A stretch of DNA of 64,000 bases from an uncultured Eubacteriales bacterium (GTDB lineage Bacteria > Bacillota > Clostridia > Oscillospirales > Acutalibacteraceae). The notes under the pieces were generated by a model, which saw nothing but the letters and a program-made list of their open reading frames with translations, was not told the origin of the DNA and ran no database searches. Location: positions 1 to 64,000 of the forward strand of contig CAKSFA010000003.1 of the NCBI GenBank assembly GCA_934454125.1, written 5' to 3'. Both the position numbers and the translations under genes were made by a program. Below are positions 24,693-33,590 of this stretch, piece by piece (positions within the stretch are counted from its first letter, which is position 1; the number at the start of each line of letters is the position of its first letter).

Positions 24693-27329
24693 ATGGCGCA
24701 GAAACCAAACAAAAAACCAGCGCACGCAAAGGCCAAGCATGGTTCATCAAAAGGCGGCGTACATACCAAAAGTGCGACTGGGAGAGCAAATGATGCCGAT
24801 GGCTTGAAACAGCGTAACCAGCTTGTTGCGATTTTGCTGTTTGCATTTTCGATTTTTCTGGGGTGTTTGGTGTGCTTTCGTGGAGAGAGCGCTTGGGCTT
24901 GGATGCACCATGCTTTTTTGGGACTGTTTGGTTTAATGTCGCTGGCATGGCCTGTTTTGCTCTGTTATATTTCAATTGTTATTGCGTTTGGACGGGCACA
25001 GCCACGAACGCTCTCTCGCATTGTTACGACTGTGATTTTGATTGTGGTGCTGTGTTCTACGGTTTATATCTTCACTACCACAGAAGAGGAACAAAATCTG
25101 CCCTTTATTATGAATATGACACGCTTGTATGATCAGGGAGCGGGGAATGCTGGTGCCGGTATTTTCAGCGGGATTTTTGGGATTCCGATTGTTTCGATTC
25201 TTGGTTTTACGGGAGCCAAAATCGTCATTCTGATTGCATTGTTCATTATACTGATGGTGCTGACAGGTATGACACTGCCCAGCCTGGTGCATGCATTTAC
25301 AAGACCGGCAACGCGTGTTGCGGCGAATTTGCAACAAGCAAAACAGAATAAAGCGGTGCAGCAGAACCAAGAGGGAGGACTACCACATCTGCATTACGAT
25401 GCGAATAATCCTGCACCGATTGATATTGCGTTGGATGATGATCAACTGCCGGCCTATATGAATTACCGGGAAAAGCGTGTAAAAAAAGGCAAGAGTGAAA
25501 AACTGAAAAAGCTGGAACGGTTGTTTGGTATAGAAGAAACACCACAGGAGGAGCCGGAAAAACTGGACTTTTTAGAGGTGGAGATTGATAAAACGACTGC
25601 AGAGCCGCCGATGGTGCGTGTGGATGACCGAACCGCGATGCGTTCGTCCATTGATATTCCGTTGGATGAGCCGCGAGATTTTTCAGATGAATCTGTGCCA
25701 GAGGTTGTTCAGACAGATGCGGCAACTGAGACGGATGCCGCGGCGTTTGCAGCAAAGGCTGTTGAGGAGGCTGCGGCTAATCATGCCACTGCTGGGTCGG
25801 TATTGCAAGAAGTGCATGGGAAATATCAGTTTCCGCCGGTTTCGATGCTTGAGGTTAGCCCGGAGTTGGATGCGCGCAATGTAACAGAAGAGCTGCAGAC
25901 AAGCGGTAAGCTGCTCGTAGAAACTTTGAAAAGTTTTGGCGTGCAGACCAAAATTTTAGATATTAGCCGAGGACCTGCGGTAACACGATATGAGTTGCAG
26001 CCTGCTGCAGGCGTGAAAATCAGTAAAATTACCAATTTGGCCGATGACATTGCGATGAACCTTGCAGCTTCTGGTGTGCGTATTGAAGCGCCAATCCCTG
26101 GGAAGGCTGCGGTGGGGATTGAAGTGCCCAACAAACAGGTTGGCATTGTTCGTATGCGTGATTTGGTGGAATCAAATAGTTTTGGCGCTGCAAAGAGCAA
26201 GCTCACTGTTGCTTTGGGTAGAGATATTTCTGGTAAAGTGACCGTTGCAGATCTTGCAAAAATGCCGCATTTGCTCATTGCCGGTTCTACTGGATCAGGT
26301 AAGTCTGTTTGCATCAACTCGCTGATTGTCAGCTTGCTTTATAAAGCTACACCCGATGAGGTACGCTTTTTGATGGTGGATCCAAAAGTGGTGGAGCTGG
26401 GTATTTACAATGGTATTCCGCATTTGCTTGTACCGGTGGTGACAGATCCCCGCAAAGCGGCGGGTGCGCTAGGCTGGGCAGTGACTGAAATGCTTAACCG
26501 TTATAAAATGTTTGCAGACAACAATGTGCGTGACCTTGCATCTTTTAACCGTTTGATTGGGGATCGGGAAGAATGGGTGCGTGATGATGGCGTTACATTG
26601 ACCAAGATGCCACAGATTGTAATCATTATTGATGAGCTGGCCGACTTGATGATGGCAGCACCTAATGAAGTGGAGGATTCGATTTGTCGTTTGGCGCAGA
26701 TGGCGCGTGCTGCAGGAATGCATCTTGTGATTGCAACGCAGCGGCCGTCTGTTGACGTGATTACCGGTATTATTAAGGCGAATATACCTAGTCGCATTGC
26801 GTTTGCGGTGTCGTCACAGATTGACTCTCGCACCATTTTGGATATGGGTGGCGCAGAGAAGCTGTTGGGTCGCGGAGACATGTTGTTTGCACCGATTGGA
26901 GCGCAAAAACCGCTGCGTGTGCAGGGGTGCTATGTAGATGACCGTGAGATTGAATCGGTGGTCAACTTTGTGAAAAAGGCAAAGCCATCAGAATATGATG
27001 AGACGGTTATGGAAGGCATTGAGAAAAATGCTGTAACGGATAAAGGGAAGAGTGGAGAGGAAGCAACAGATGCACAAAGTGCTGACCCAATGATGGAGGA
27101 AGCCATCAAATGTGTTGTGGAGGCCGGGCAGGCATCTACTTCTTTGCTACAACGGCGGTTGCGGTTGGGTTATGCCAGAGCCGGCCGTTTGATTGATGAG
27201 ATGGAACAGATGGGGATTGTGGGTCCGCATGAGGGTTCAAAGCCGCGGCAGGTTCTTTTGACCTACCAGCAATGGTTGGAGATGCGCATGAAACAAAATG
27301 ATTTTGCCAATGAAGAACCGGAAGAGTAA
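24693..27329 (+). CDS. ftsK: FtsK/SpoIIIE DNA translocase
   Basis: An 878-aa septal DNA pump for chromosome segregation. The N-terminus is basic, followed by four membrane helices (about 45-190). A charged linker runs to about 400. The motor domain has Walker A GSTGSGKSVC near 533 and the IDELADLMM Walker B. The C-terminal gamma winged helix (LLQRRLRLGYARAGRLIDEM) reads polar DNA motifs. GGGAGGTG precedes the ATG. Whether it acts in division, sporulation or both cannot be told. Confidence 0.95.
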   Translation: MAQKPNKKPAHAKAKHGSSKGGVHTKSATGRANDADGLKQRNQLVAILLFAFSIFLGCLVCFRGESAWAWMHHAFLGLFGLMSLAWPVLLCYISIVIAFGRAQPRTLSRIVTTVILIVVLCSTVYIFTTTEEEQNLPFIMNMTRLYDQGAGNAGAGIFSGIFGIPIVSILGFTGAKIVILIALFIILMVLTGMTLPSLVHAFTRPATRVAANLQQAKQNKAVQQNQEGGLPHLHYDANNPAPIDIALDDDQLPAYMNYREKRVKKGKSEKLKKLERLFGIEETPQEEPEKLDFLEVEIDKTTAEPPMVRVDDRTAMRSSIDIPLDEPRDFSDESVPEVVQTDAATETDAAAFAAKAVEEAAANHATAGSVLQEVHGKYQFPPVSMLEVSPELDARNVTEELQTSGKLLVETLKSFGVQTKILDISRGPAVTRYELQPAAGVKISKITNLADDIAMNLAASGVRIEAPIPGKAAVGIEVPNKQVGIVRMRDLVESNSFGAAKSKLTVALGRDISGKVTVADLAKMPHLLIAGSTGSGKSVCINSLIVSLLYKATPDEVRFLMVDPKVVELGIYNGIPHLLVPVVTDPRKAAGALGWAVTEMLNRYKMFADNNVRDLASFNRLIGDREEWVRDDGVTLTKMPQIVIIIDELADLMMAAPNEVEDSICRLAQMARAAGMHLVIATQRPSVDVITGIIKANIPSRIAFAVSSQIDSRTILDMGGAEKLLGRGDMLFAPIGAQKPLRVQGCYVDDREIESVVNFVKKAKPSEYDETVMEGIEKNAVTDKGKSGEEATDAQSADPMMEEAIKCVVEAGQASTSLLQRRLRLGYARAGRLIDEMEQMGIVGPHEGSKPRQVLLTYQQWLEMRMKQNDFANEEPEE

Positions 27330-27346
27330 ACGAAAGGGGTAGCGAC

Positions 27347-28285
27347 ATGCAGGAGAAACCAGCAGCGAATACCCTGAAACGGCGCGGGAAACGGTTTTAT
27401 TTGGTGTTTTCTGTAATAACTGCGGCAGTAATTGCTGCTTTGAGTATTGCACTGACAGGACAGTGGGATGCGATGTTCCGTATGACAGGCTTGAGCACTT
27501 TGGCACAAGAAACAAAAGATGCTTCGTTTTCTTTGCATGTGCTAGATGTGGGCAAGGCAGACGCAATGATTGTGCGTTGTGGAAATGCGGTTGCTGTGAT
27601 TGACGGAGGTACGATTGATACAGGAGATAAGTTGGCGGCATATCTTTATCAAATGGATGCTTCAGAGATTGATTTTGTCATCAATACACACCCTGATAAC
27701 GATCATCTGCAAGGACTTACTCGAGTTGCAGAGCAATTTGCAGTTGACAAGTTGATGATACCTGTTCTGCCAGCTGAGCTGGTGCCTGATACCGATGAAT
27801 ACCGCGCGGTTATGGAAGCGTATACACAACGGAGTATTCCTGTGGTACAGGTAAAAGCCGGGGAAACGCTGTGGCTGGATCAGGCAAAGATTGAGGTGCT
27901 TGCTCCGGCCCAAATACATAAAACAATTAATAATTATTCGTTGGTGTTAAAAGTGACTTATGGCCAAAGCTCTTTTTTACTTATGGGCGATGCTGAGCGC
28001 GAAGAGGAAGCGGAATTGCTGGAAGCTGGAGTGGATTTGCGTGCGGATGTGCTGAAAGTGGGACATCATGGTAGCAATACCTCGACAACGCAGGTGTTTT
28101 TAAATGCGGTGCAACCTTCCATGGCAGTGATTTCTGTTGGGTATGACAGAAATCAGTTGCCAAAAGCACAGGTGCTCAAGCGTTTAGAGCAATCAAATGT
28201 GAAAGTTTATCGCACAGATTTGAATGGGTCAGTCGTTTTTACCAGTGATGGAATACAGATTACTGTGCTTACAGAATTGGAATAG
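27347..28285 (+). CDS. ComEC-like metallo-beta-lactamase-fold hydrolase
   Basis: A 312-aa protein with one N-terminal membrane anchor (about 20-42) and an external MBL domain. Metal-site motifs are NTHPDNDHLQGL (near 107), GDAEREEEAELL (near 207) and VGHHGSNTST (near 236). This matches the detached MBL domains related to the C-terminal part of ComEC, possibly nucleases. It starts 17 nt after ftsK and is followed 11 nt later by a DUF3006 gene, a common pairing. Confidence 0.88.
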   Translation: MQEKPAANTLKRRGKRFYLVFSVITAAVIAALSIALTGQWDAMFRMTGLSTLAQETKDASFSLHVLDVGKADAMIVRCGNAVAVIDGGTIDTGDKLAAYLYQMDASEIDFVINTHPDNDHLQGLTRVAEQFAVDKLMIPVLPAELVPDTDEYRAVMEAYTQRSIPVVQVKAGETLWLDQAKIEVLAPAQIHKTINNYSLVLKVTYGQSSFLLMGDAEREEEAELLEAGVDLRADVLKVGHHGSNTSTTQVFLNAVQPSMAVISVGYDRNQLPKAQVLKRLEQSNVKVYRTDLNGSVVFTSDGIQITVLTELE

Positions 28286-28296
28286 GAGGAGACGCT

Positions 28297-28518
28297 ATGA
28301 GTAGAAAATTAGTCGTTGATCGCTTTGAGGGAACCTATGTGATTTGTGAGGACGCAGAGCAGCGTTTGTTTGCCTTGGAGACTGCTGAGATGCCGGCAGG
28401 TATTAAGGAAGGCGATGTTTTAGAAATTGGTGATGACGGTACGCTTTGTATTGATCAACAGGAGACGGAGCGCAGACGTGAAAATAATAAGAATTTGCAG
28501 GATCGTTTGTGGAAGTAA
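28297..28518 (+). CDS. DUF3006 family protein
   Basis: A 73-aa soluble protein, beginning VVDRFEGTYVICE and continuing as a small beta-rich domain (GIKEGDVLEIGDDG) with a charged helical tail. DUF3006 proteins typically follow ComEC-like MBL hydrolases, as here. GGAGGAG precedes the ATG. Function unknown. Confidence 0.85.
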   Translation: MSRKLVVDRFEGTYVICEDAEQRLFALETAEMPAGIKEGDVLEIGDDGTLCIDQQETERRRENNKNLQDRLWK

Positions 28519-28551
28519 ACGATTGTTTGTTGCCGGAAAAGAGGGATTTTT

Positions 28552-29010
28552 ATGTTAAAAGTAGGAATGACAGCGCCGGATTTTACGTTATCGAATCAAG
28601 AGGGGAACCTGATTTCTCGCAGTGATTTTGTTGGTAAGACAGTAGTACTGTATTTTTACCCGAAAGATGATACGCCAGGCTGCACAAAGCAGGCGTGCCA
28701 TTATCGAGATGCTTATGATGAATTTGCAAAGCGCAATGCGGTTGTGATTGGTATTAGTAAGGATAGCGTCAGATCTCACGGTAAGTTTTCTGAAAAATAT
28801 CAGTTGCCATTTATTTTGCTGGCAGACCCGGATTTAACAGCGATTCAAGCGTATGATGTTTGGCAGGAAAAGAAGCTGTATGGCAAAACTTATATGGGTG
28901 TTGTGCGTTCTACTTATATTATTGATGCAAATGGAACGATTACCCATGTGTTTGAAAATGTAAAGCCAGATACAGACACAGAAGCAGTGCTGGCTGCTTT
29001 GGATTTATAA
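28552..29010 (+). CDS. bcp: Thiol peroxidase of the BCP/PrxQ type
   Basis: A 152-aa thioredoxin-dependent peroxiredoxin that reduces hydroperoxides. The active motif YFYPKDDTPGCTKQAC contains the peroxidatic Cys (about 44) and the resolving Cys five residues later. GMTAPDFTL and DANGTITHVF bracket the thioredoxin fold. AGAGGGA precedes the start, and a terminator follows. Confidence 0.94.
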   Translation: MLKVGMTAPDFTLSNQEGNLISRSDFVGKTVVLYFYPKDDTPGCTKQACHYRDAYDEFAKRNAVVIGISKDSVRSHGKFSEKYQLPFILLADPDLTAIQAYDVWQEKKLYGKTYMGVVRSTYIIDANGTITHVFENVKPDTDTEAVLAALDL

Positions 29011-29020
29011 GTTACGGTGG

Positions 29021-29050
29021 AACGAGCTGAGTTTTCAGCTTGTTTTTTTA
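29021..29050 (+). terminator. Terminator of bcp
   Basis: AACGAGCTGA pairs with TCAGCTTGTT over GTTT, followed by T7. Confidence 0.88.
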
Positions 29051-29072
29051 TGCAAATTTTTCTAAAAAATTG

Positions 29073-29101
29073 TTGACATCCAAAAAGTCGATGCATATAA
29101 T
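29073..29101 (+). promoter_or_regulatory. Promoter of the metal-efflux operon
   Basis: TTGACA at 29073-29078 and TATAAT at 29096-29101 with a 17-bp spacer, a full consensus. Confidence 0.88.
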
Positions 29102-29105
29102 GGAT

Positions 29106-29125
29106 ATATGAACAATTATTCATAT
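29106..29125. promoter_or_regulatory. ArsR/SmtB-type operator
   Basis: A perfect inverted repeat, ATATGAA-caatta-TTCATAT, begins 4 bp after the -10 box at the expected start of transcription. It resembles the A+T-rich palindromes bound by SmtB/CadC repressors. The upstream ATG of the regulator frame (29108) lies inside it, so that ATG is probably not the start codon. Confidence 0.75.
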
Positions 29126-29143
29126 GAATGGATGTGGTGCGGA

Positions 29144-29509
29144 ATGAGTAAAAGCAATGCTCTGCCAAAACCGTGTGATGGGATGCATGAACACAATAAA
29201 GCAATTGAAACGGTAGAGCAGGAAATGCCAGAAGAAGAAATTTTATATGATTTGGCAGAACTATTTAAAGTATTTGGGGATTCAACTCGGATTAAAATTT
29301 TATATGTGTTGTTTCAGTCTGAAATGTGCGTATGTGATATTGCACAGCTGTTGAATATGAGCCAGTCTGCAATTTCGCATCAGTTGCGTGTGTTAAAGCA
29401 GGCACAGTTGGTGAAATATCGCAGAGAAGGAAAAACGGTTTTTTATGCTTTGGCTGACACTCACGTGCAGACCATTTTAAATCAAGGTTTGGAACATATT
29501 GAAGAATAA
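29144..29509 (+). CDS. ArsR/SmtB-family metal-sensing repressor
   Basis: A winged-helix repressor released by metal binding. The core LAELFKVFGDSTRIKILYVL is followed by EMCVCDIAQLLNMSQSAISHQLRVL, whose Cys-x-Cys in helix 3 matches the CadC/ArsR metal-binding ELCVC motif. The frame is open from 29108, but that start lies in the operator; ATG 29144 (121 aa) is preferred although its ribosome binding site (GGTGCGG) is weak. It heads the operon with an HMA protein and a P-type ATPase, so Cd, Zn or Pb is the likely inducer. Confidence 0.88.
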   Translation: MSKSNALPKPCDGMHEHNKAIETVEQEMPEEEILYDLAELFKVFGDSTRIKILYVLFQSEMCVCDIAQLLNMSQSAISHQLRVLKQAQLVKYRREGKTVFYALADTHVQTILNQGLEHIEE

Positions 29510-29529
29510 CGAAAGCGGGGGTTTTTATC

Positions 29530-29754
29530 ATGAAAAAGGTTTTTATTTTAGAAAATTTGGATTGTGCCAATTGTGCTGCAAAAATGGAAACAGAAATCGG
29601 TAAGCTTGAAGGAGTAGAGAGTGTGTCCATCAGCTTTATGACAGAAAAAATGGTACTCAAGGCACAAGAGGAGCAGATGGAAGGAATTACTGCTCAGGCA
29701 CAGGCCATTATCAAAAAAATAGAACCAGATGTGGTGATGCGCACGAAGTCATAG
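29530..29754 (+). CDS. Heavy-metal-associated (HMA) domain protein
   Basis: A 74-aa ferredoxin-like HMA domain with metal motif DCANCA (Cys12 and Cys15). It probably chaperones the metal to the following ATPase, which lacks an N-terminal HMA domain of its own. The two may be a split version of a fused transporter. GAAAGCGGGGG precedes the start. Confidence 0.9.
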   Translation: MKKVFILENLDCANCAAKMETEIGKLEGVESVSISFMTEKMVLKAQEEQMEGITAQAQAIIKKIEPDVVMRTKS

Positions 29755-29770
29755 AGAAGAGGGCGGTTTT

Positions 29771-31636
29771 ATGCTGAGAAAACGATTGGTACGCATCATC
29801 ATTGGTGCGGGGGTTTATGCTGCTGCGATTTTGATTGATTTATTTGCAGGTTTGAACGAGTGGATTGTATTAGGGATCTACATTGCGGCGTTTCTTGTGA
29901 TTGGTTATGATGTTATTTGGAAGGCACTTCGTAATATTGCAAGAGGACGTGTGTTTGATGAGAATTTTTTGATGCTGATTGCTACGGTTGGTGCATTTAT
30001 TCTACAGGATTACCGTGAAGGCGTTGCCGTTATGTTGTTTTACCAGGTAGGAGAGCTGTTTCAGGCATACGCTGTGAATCGTTCCCGCTCTTCCATTTCG
30101 GCATTGATGGATATTGCGCCGGAATTTGCTAATGTGCTGCGCGATGGCAAAGAGCAAACGGTAGACCCGGAAGAGGTTGAGGTGGATGAACAGATTATCG
30201 TCAAACCGGGTGAAAAAATTCCGCTGGATGGTGTTGTAATAGAAGGCAGTTCTTTTTTGGATACCTCGGCGTTGACCGGAGAGTCTGTTCCACGTGAGGT
30301 TTGGTGTGGCAGTGATGTGCTCAGTGGTTGTATCAACAATACTGGTGTGCTGACGATTCGGGTTACCAAAGAGTACGAGGATTCGACGGTTGCGAAAATT
30401 CTCGATTTGGTTGAAAATGCAAGCAGTCGAAAGGCAAATGCCGAAAATTTTATCACAAAATTTGCGCGTTATTATACGCCAATTGTTGTTATTGCTGCGG
30501 TGTTGCTGGCTGTTTTGCCGCCGCTGTTTTTTGGGATCGCTTCTCTTGCGGTTTGGGGAGAGTGGATGCGTCGTGCATTGACCTTTTTAGTTATCTCTTG
30601 TCCGTGCGCATTGGTTATTTCGATTCCAATGGGATTTTTTGGTGGTATTGGTGGTGCTTCAAAGTGCGGTGTGCTGGTTAAAGGCAGCAACTATCTGGAG
30701 GCATTGGCCAAAACAGAAATTGTGGTATTTGATAAGACGGGAACCCTAACCAAGGGTACTTTTACCGTTACAGAGATACATCCCAGCGGTATTACAGAAA
30801 ATCAATTATTGGAGATTGCGGCCTATGCCGAGTATCATTCGAACCATCCCATTGCTGTTTCTGTGCAAACTGCATATGGCAAAGAGATTGATGTTTCTCG
30901 ATTAGGACTAACAGAAGAAATTGCTGGCCAGGGGATTCAGACCATGTTGGATGGCAGGCCGGTTTATGCCGGCAATACAAAATTGATGCAGGCGCGGCAG
31001 ATTACGTGCCTGCAACCAGAGACGGCGGGTACAATCATCCACATTGCAATTGGTGAGCGATATGTTGGGTATTTATTGATTACAGATACTGTGAAAGAGG
31101 ACGCAAACGGTGCCATCTCTGCATTAAAACGTATGGGAGTGCAAAAGACAGTGATGCTGACAGGGGATCGTGCTATGACGGCTGAACAAGTTGCCTCTGA
31201 GTTGGGGATTGATGAGGTACATGCAGATCTACTGCCGGCAGATAAGGTGGAGCAAGTAGAGCGGCTTTTTGCAGAGAAATCTAACAACGGTAAGTTGATA
31301 TTTGTTGGAGACGGCATCAATGATGCTCCGGTACTGGCAAGGGCAGATATTGGGATTGCAATGGGGGCTTTGGGTTCAGATGCTGCCATTGAGGCTGCCG
31401 ATGTTGTGATTATGAATGATCATATTTCAAGTATTGCGACAGTGATCGGTATTTCTCGTAGAACCTTAAATATTGTTCGTCAGAACATCGCACTGGCGTT
31501 TATTATCAAATTTGGCACAATGTTGTTGGGGGCATTTGGTATGGCGACGCTTTGGGAAGCGGTGTTTGCCGATGTGGGTGTTGCAATTTTAGCAATTTTG
31601 AATGCGGTGCGTGCTTTGCACTACAAAGAAAAGTAA
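29771..31636 (+). CDS. P1B-type heavy-metal efflux ATPase (Zn/Cd/Pb type)
   Basis: A 621-aa membrane pump. The actuator TGES is in ALTGESVP (near 174), the CPC metal site in SCPCALVIS (near 280), the phosphorylation site in DKTGTLTKG (Asp near 323), the HP motif in HSNHPIA, and the hinge in GDGINDAP. The last helices contain Lys (IKFGTML) and Asp (FADVGVA), typical of the P1B-2 Zn/Cd/Pb group. No N-terminal HMA domain is present; that function sits in the upstream 74-aa gene. Confidence 0.94.
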   Translation: MLRKRLVRIIIGAGVYAAAILIDLFAGLNEWIVLGIYIAAFLVIGYDVIWKALRNIARGRVFDENFLMLIATVGAFILQDYREGVAVMLFYQVGELFQAYAVNRSRSSISALMDIAPEFANVLRDGKEQTVDPEEVEVDEQIIVKPGEKIPLDGVVIEGSSFLDTSALTGESVPREVWCGSDVLSGCINNTGVLTIRVTKEYEDSTVAKILDLVENASSRKANAENFITKFARYYTPIVVIAAVLLAVLPPLFFGIASLAVWGEWMRRALTFLVISCPCALVISIPMGFFGGIGGASKCGVLVKGSNYLEALAKTEIVVFDKTGTLTKGTFTVTEIHPSGITENQLLEIAAYAEYHSNHPIAVSVQTAYGKEIDVSRLGLTEEIAGQGIQTMLDGRPVYAGNTKLMQARQITCLQPETAGTIIHIAIGERYVGYLLITDTVKEDANGAISALKRMGVQKTVMLTGDRAMTAEQVASELGIDEVHADLLPADKVEQVERLFAEKSNNGKLIFVGDGINDAPVLARADIGIAMGALGSDAAIEAADVVIMNDHISSIATVIGISRRTLNIVRQNIALAFIIKFGTMLLGAFGMATLWEAVFADVGVAILAILNAVRALHYKEK

Positions 31637-31645
31637 TAACAGAAG

Positions 31646-31676
31646 AAAAAGAGCTTGTTGATACAGGCTCTTTTTT
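31646..31676 (+). terminator. Terminator of the metal-efflux operon
   Basis: AAAAAGAGC pairs with GCTCTTTTT, followed by T. Confidence 0.88.
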
Positions 31677-31761
31677 ATGTAAAAAACCGATGTTCTCCGT
31701 CATATATTGGTTTGTTTGCGGCATATAATGAACCAATTAAAGCAGATGGGAGTGTGATCGG

Positions 31762-32781
31762 ATGGCAAATACAATCCATTATTTTATCAATAGCAATAGT
31801 GCAAAAGGGTTTGTCAGTTTTTATAAATCGAACTTTGGTTTGCTTGATCAGGTGATTCAGTTGGACAACTATCCTAGTATTATTGCTGAAGAACTCATTG
31901 GCAGAATCAGCGCGTTTGCAACGGAAAAGGGATATCGACAGGAAATTATACACAGTTGTTTGGATAATTGTGCAGAGGGAATCATTTTGCCGCAATTGAA
32001 AACGGGTTTGCTGAATATACCAGCTTATATTGATCATGGTTATTCTGTTTATCGCCTTATGAAACAGGAAGAGATTGTGCAGACGCAGCAGTTATTGGCA
32101 AAGGCACAGGAATATTTTGCGCAGGCACTTAAAATTCATGATGATTGGGAACGAATCTATATTCAGAATCTGAATTTTGCAAAAATGAATCAGCTTACCT
32201 CGGATACCATTTTGAAACTGTTAGGCGGACATACACAGAATCAAAAGGGAAGTGCTGTGAAGCGGTTATTTGGTGCTTCTACTGTGAGCGGACCGGTTGA
32301 TTATATTGAAAATATTACAGCAGATATTGAAAAGCGTTATTTTATCAAAGGCAGGCCAGGTACCGGCAAATCTACCTTTTTAAAGAAGGTTGCGGAACGT
32401 GCTGTAAACAATGGTTATCGTGTGGAGATTTATCATTGCGCATTTGATCCCAATAGTCTTGATTTGGTTGTGGTAAGAGATTTAGGGTTGTGCTTGTTTG
32501 ATAGCACTGCGCCGCATGAGTATTTTCCATCACGTGAAGGGGATGAGTTGATTGACATTTATCAGGAAGCGGTGAATGCAGATACAGACGAAACGCACAA
32601 GGGGGAACTTGATCAGATTCAAACGGAGTATAGAGCTATGGTTGCTAAAGCGATTGAATCTTTGAATCAAGCGAACCGAGCGTATCAAACGTATGAAGAT
32701 AGCATTTTGAGTAAAATTGACAGTGAAAGTTGCAAGAGAAGTATACAAAAGATTATGACGAAGCTACTTAAGATCAAATAG
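31762..32781 (+). CDS. P-loop ATPase, PRK06851-like
   Basis: A 339-aa soluble protein with a Walker A motif KGRPGTGKSTFL near residues 196-207 in its middle. The N-terminal half (about 1-150) resembles the first P-loop-like domain of the PRK06851 family but without an obvious GKT. A C-terminal helical stretch is Gln/Glu-rich. These proteins are common in spore-formers and have no assigned function. Single gene, with TATAAT at 31724-31729 but no clear -35. Confidence 0.75.
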   Translation: MANTIHYFINSNSAKGFVSFYKSNFGLLDQVIQLDNYPSIIAEELIGRISAFATEKGYRQEIIHSCLDNCAEGIILPQLKTGLLNIPAYIDHGYSVYRLMKQEEIVQTQQLLAKAQEYFAQALKIHDDWERIYIQNLNFAKMNQLTSDTILKLLGGHTQNQKGSAVKRLFGASTVSGPVDYIENITADIEKRYFIKGRPGTGKSTFLKKVAERAVNNGYRVEIYHCAFDPNSLDLVVVRDLGLCLFDSTAPHEYFPSREGDELIDIYQEAVNADTDETHKGELDQIQTEYRAMVAKAIESLNQANRAYQTYEDSILSKIDSESCKRSIQKIMTKLLKIK

Positions 32782-33122
32782 AAACAACTGGGTTTATTGT
32801 GGATTTTATTTGGTGGCGTTCTGTATTAGGGCTATATCATAAGATATAGTTGAAATTTATGACAAACCTTTTCAGATCAATTCTGATCATTGAGGATTGT
32901 TCATGTTTTTTGTGCAATTTAAACAAATTTCCAAAAATTTCTAAAATGCTTCTTACCGTTATTTTCTGCCAGTAGAGGCGGGTAGGTTTCGACTTTTTCT
33001 TATGCTTAAAGCCGAAAAAACTCAAAAAAGCGGTTTTTTCTTAATGCAATATTCATAATTTACAATTCTTCATCGTTTTTTTTATGCGTTTAGCCTATTT
33101 GTGATTTCTTAACGAAAAAAAG
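32782..33122. other. AT-rich non-coding gap before the urease operon
   Basis: It contains a CTATATC-ATAA-GATATAG hairpin (32832-32849) and a GAAAAAAC...GTTTTTTC hairpin (about 33014-33039), possible weak terminators. I see no convincing gene; a 62-codon minus-strand frame starts with TTG without a ribosome binding site. Confidence 0.6.
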
Positions 33123-33151
33123 TTGACAATAAGCAAAAAATGGTATACAAT
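33123..33151 (+). promoter_or_regulatory. Promoter of the urease operon
   Basis: TTGACA at 33123-33128 and TACAAT at 33146-33151 with a 17-bp spacer. It gives a leader of about 105 nt. Confidence 0.85.
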
Positions 33152-33186
33152 GTGTTCGTAGCTTAGGTGCTTTTATATCAGTAAAC

Positions 33187-33229
33187 AAAAGCGGGCTTAA
33201 ATACTACCATTTGAGACGTTTTTTTTGTT
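33187..33229 (+). terminator. Terminator-like hairpin in the urease leader
   Basis: AAAAGCG pairs with CGTTTTT (outer) and CTTAAAT with ATTTGAG (inner) around an ACTACC loop, running into eight T. It lies between the operon promoter and ureA, so the operon may be controlled by antitermination. I cannot match the upstream sequence (about 33157-33185) to a known riboswitch. Confidence 0.65.
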
Positions 33230-33263
33230 TAAAATTTTCGACAGAAATAGGAGGTTATCAGAA

Positions 33264-33566
33264 ATGAAATTAACACCAAGAGAACTCGAAAAGCTGCAAA
33301 TGCACTGCATTGGCAAATTGGCTGAGGAGAGAAAGGCAAGAGGCGTAAAACTCAACTATGTTGAGACTATTGCTTACCTGTGCTCTCAGTTGCATGAGTT
33401 GGCAAGAGACGGCAAGACTGTTGTTGAGTTGATGCAATTGGGCACAAAGATGCTTACAAAGGCTGATGTTATGGATGGCGTGCCGGAGATGATTCACGAC
33501 GTTCAAATCGAGGCTACTTTCCCGGATGGCACAAAGCTTGTTACAGTACACAATCCGGTTCAATAA
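33264..33566 (+). CDS. ureA: Urease gamma subunit
   Basis: The smallest structural subunit of the nickel enzyme that hydrolyses urea to ammonia and carbamate. Starting at ATG 33264 (TAGGAGG, 9-nt gap), the 100-aa protein has the family features LTPRELEKLQ, LNYVETIAYL and the C-terminal TFPDGTKLVTVHNPV. It is separate from ureB, as in most bacteria (Helicobacter has a fusion). Confidence 0.97.
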   Translation: MKLTPRELEKLQMHCIGKLAEERKARGVKLNYVETIAYLCSQLHELARDGKTVVELMQLGTKMLTKADVMDGVPEMIHDVQIEATFPDGTKLVTVHNPVQ

Positions 33567-33590
33567 TTTAAAGAGAGGGGATTTAGAAAC

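Noticed and set aside
32837..33025. 62-codon minus-strand ORF before the urease operon
   Set aside because: It starts with TTG without a ribosome binding site, and its composition simply reflects AT-rich hairpin sequence.
33152..33186. Known riboswitch upstream of ureA (guanidine, NiCo, glutamine)
   Set aside because: The conserved core motifs I remember for these classes are not present in the short stretch before the terminator.
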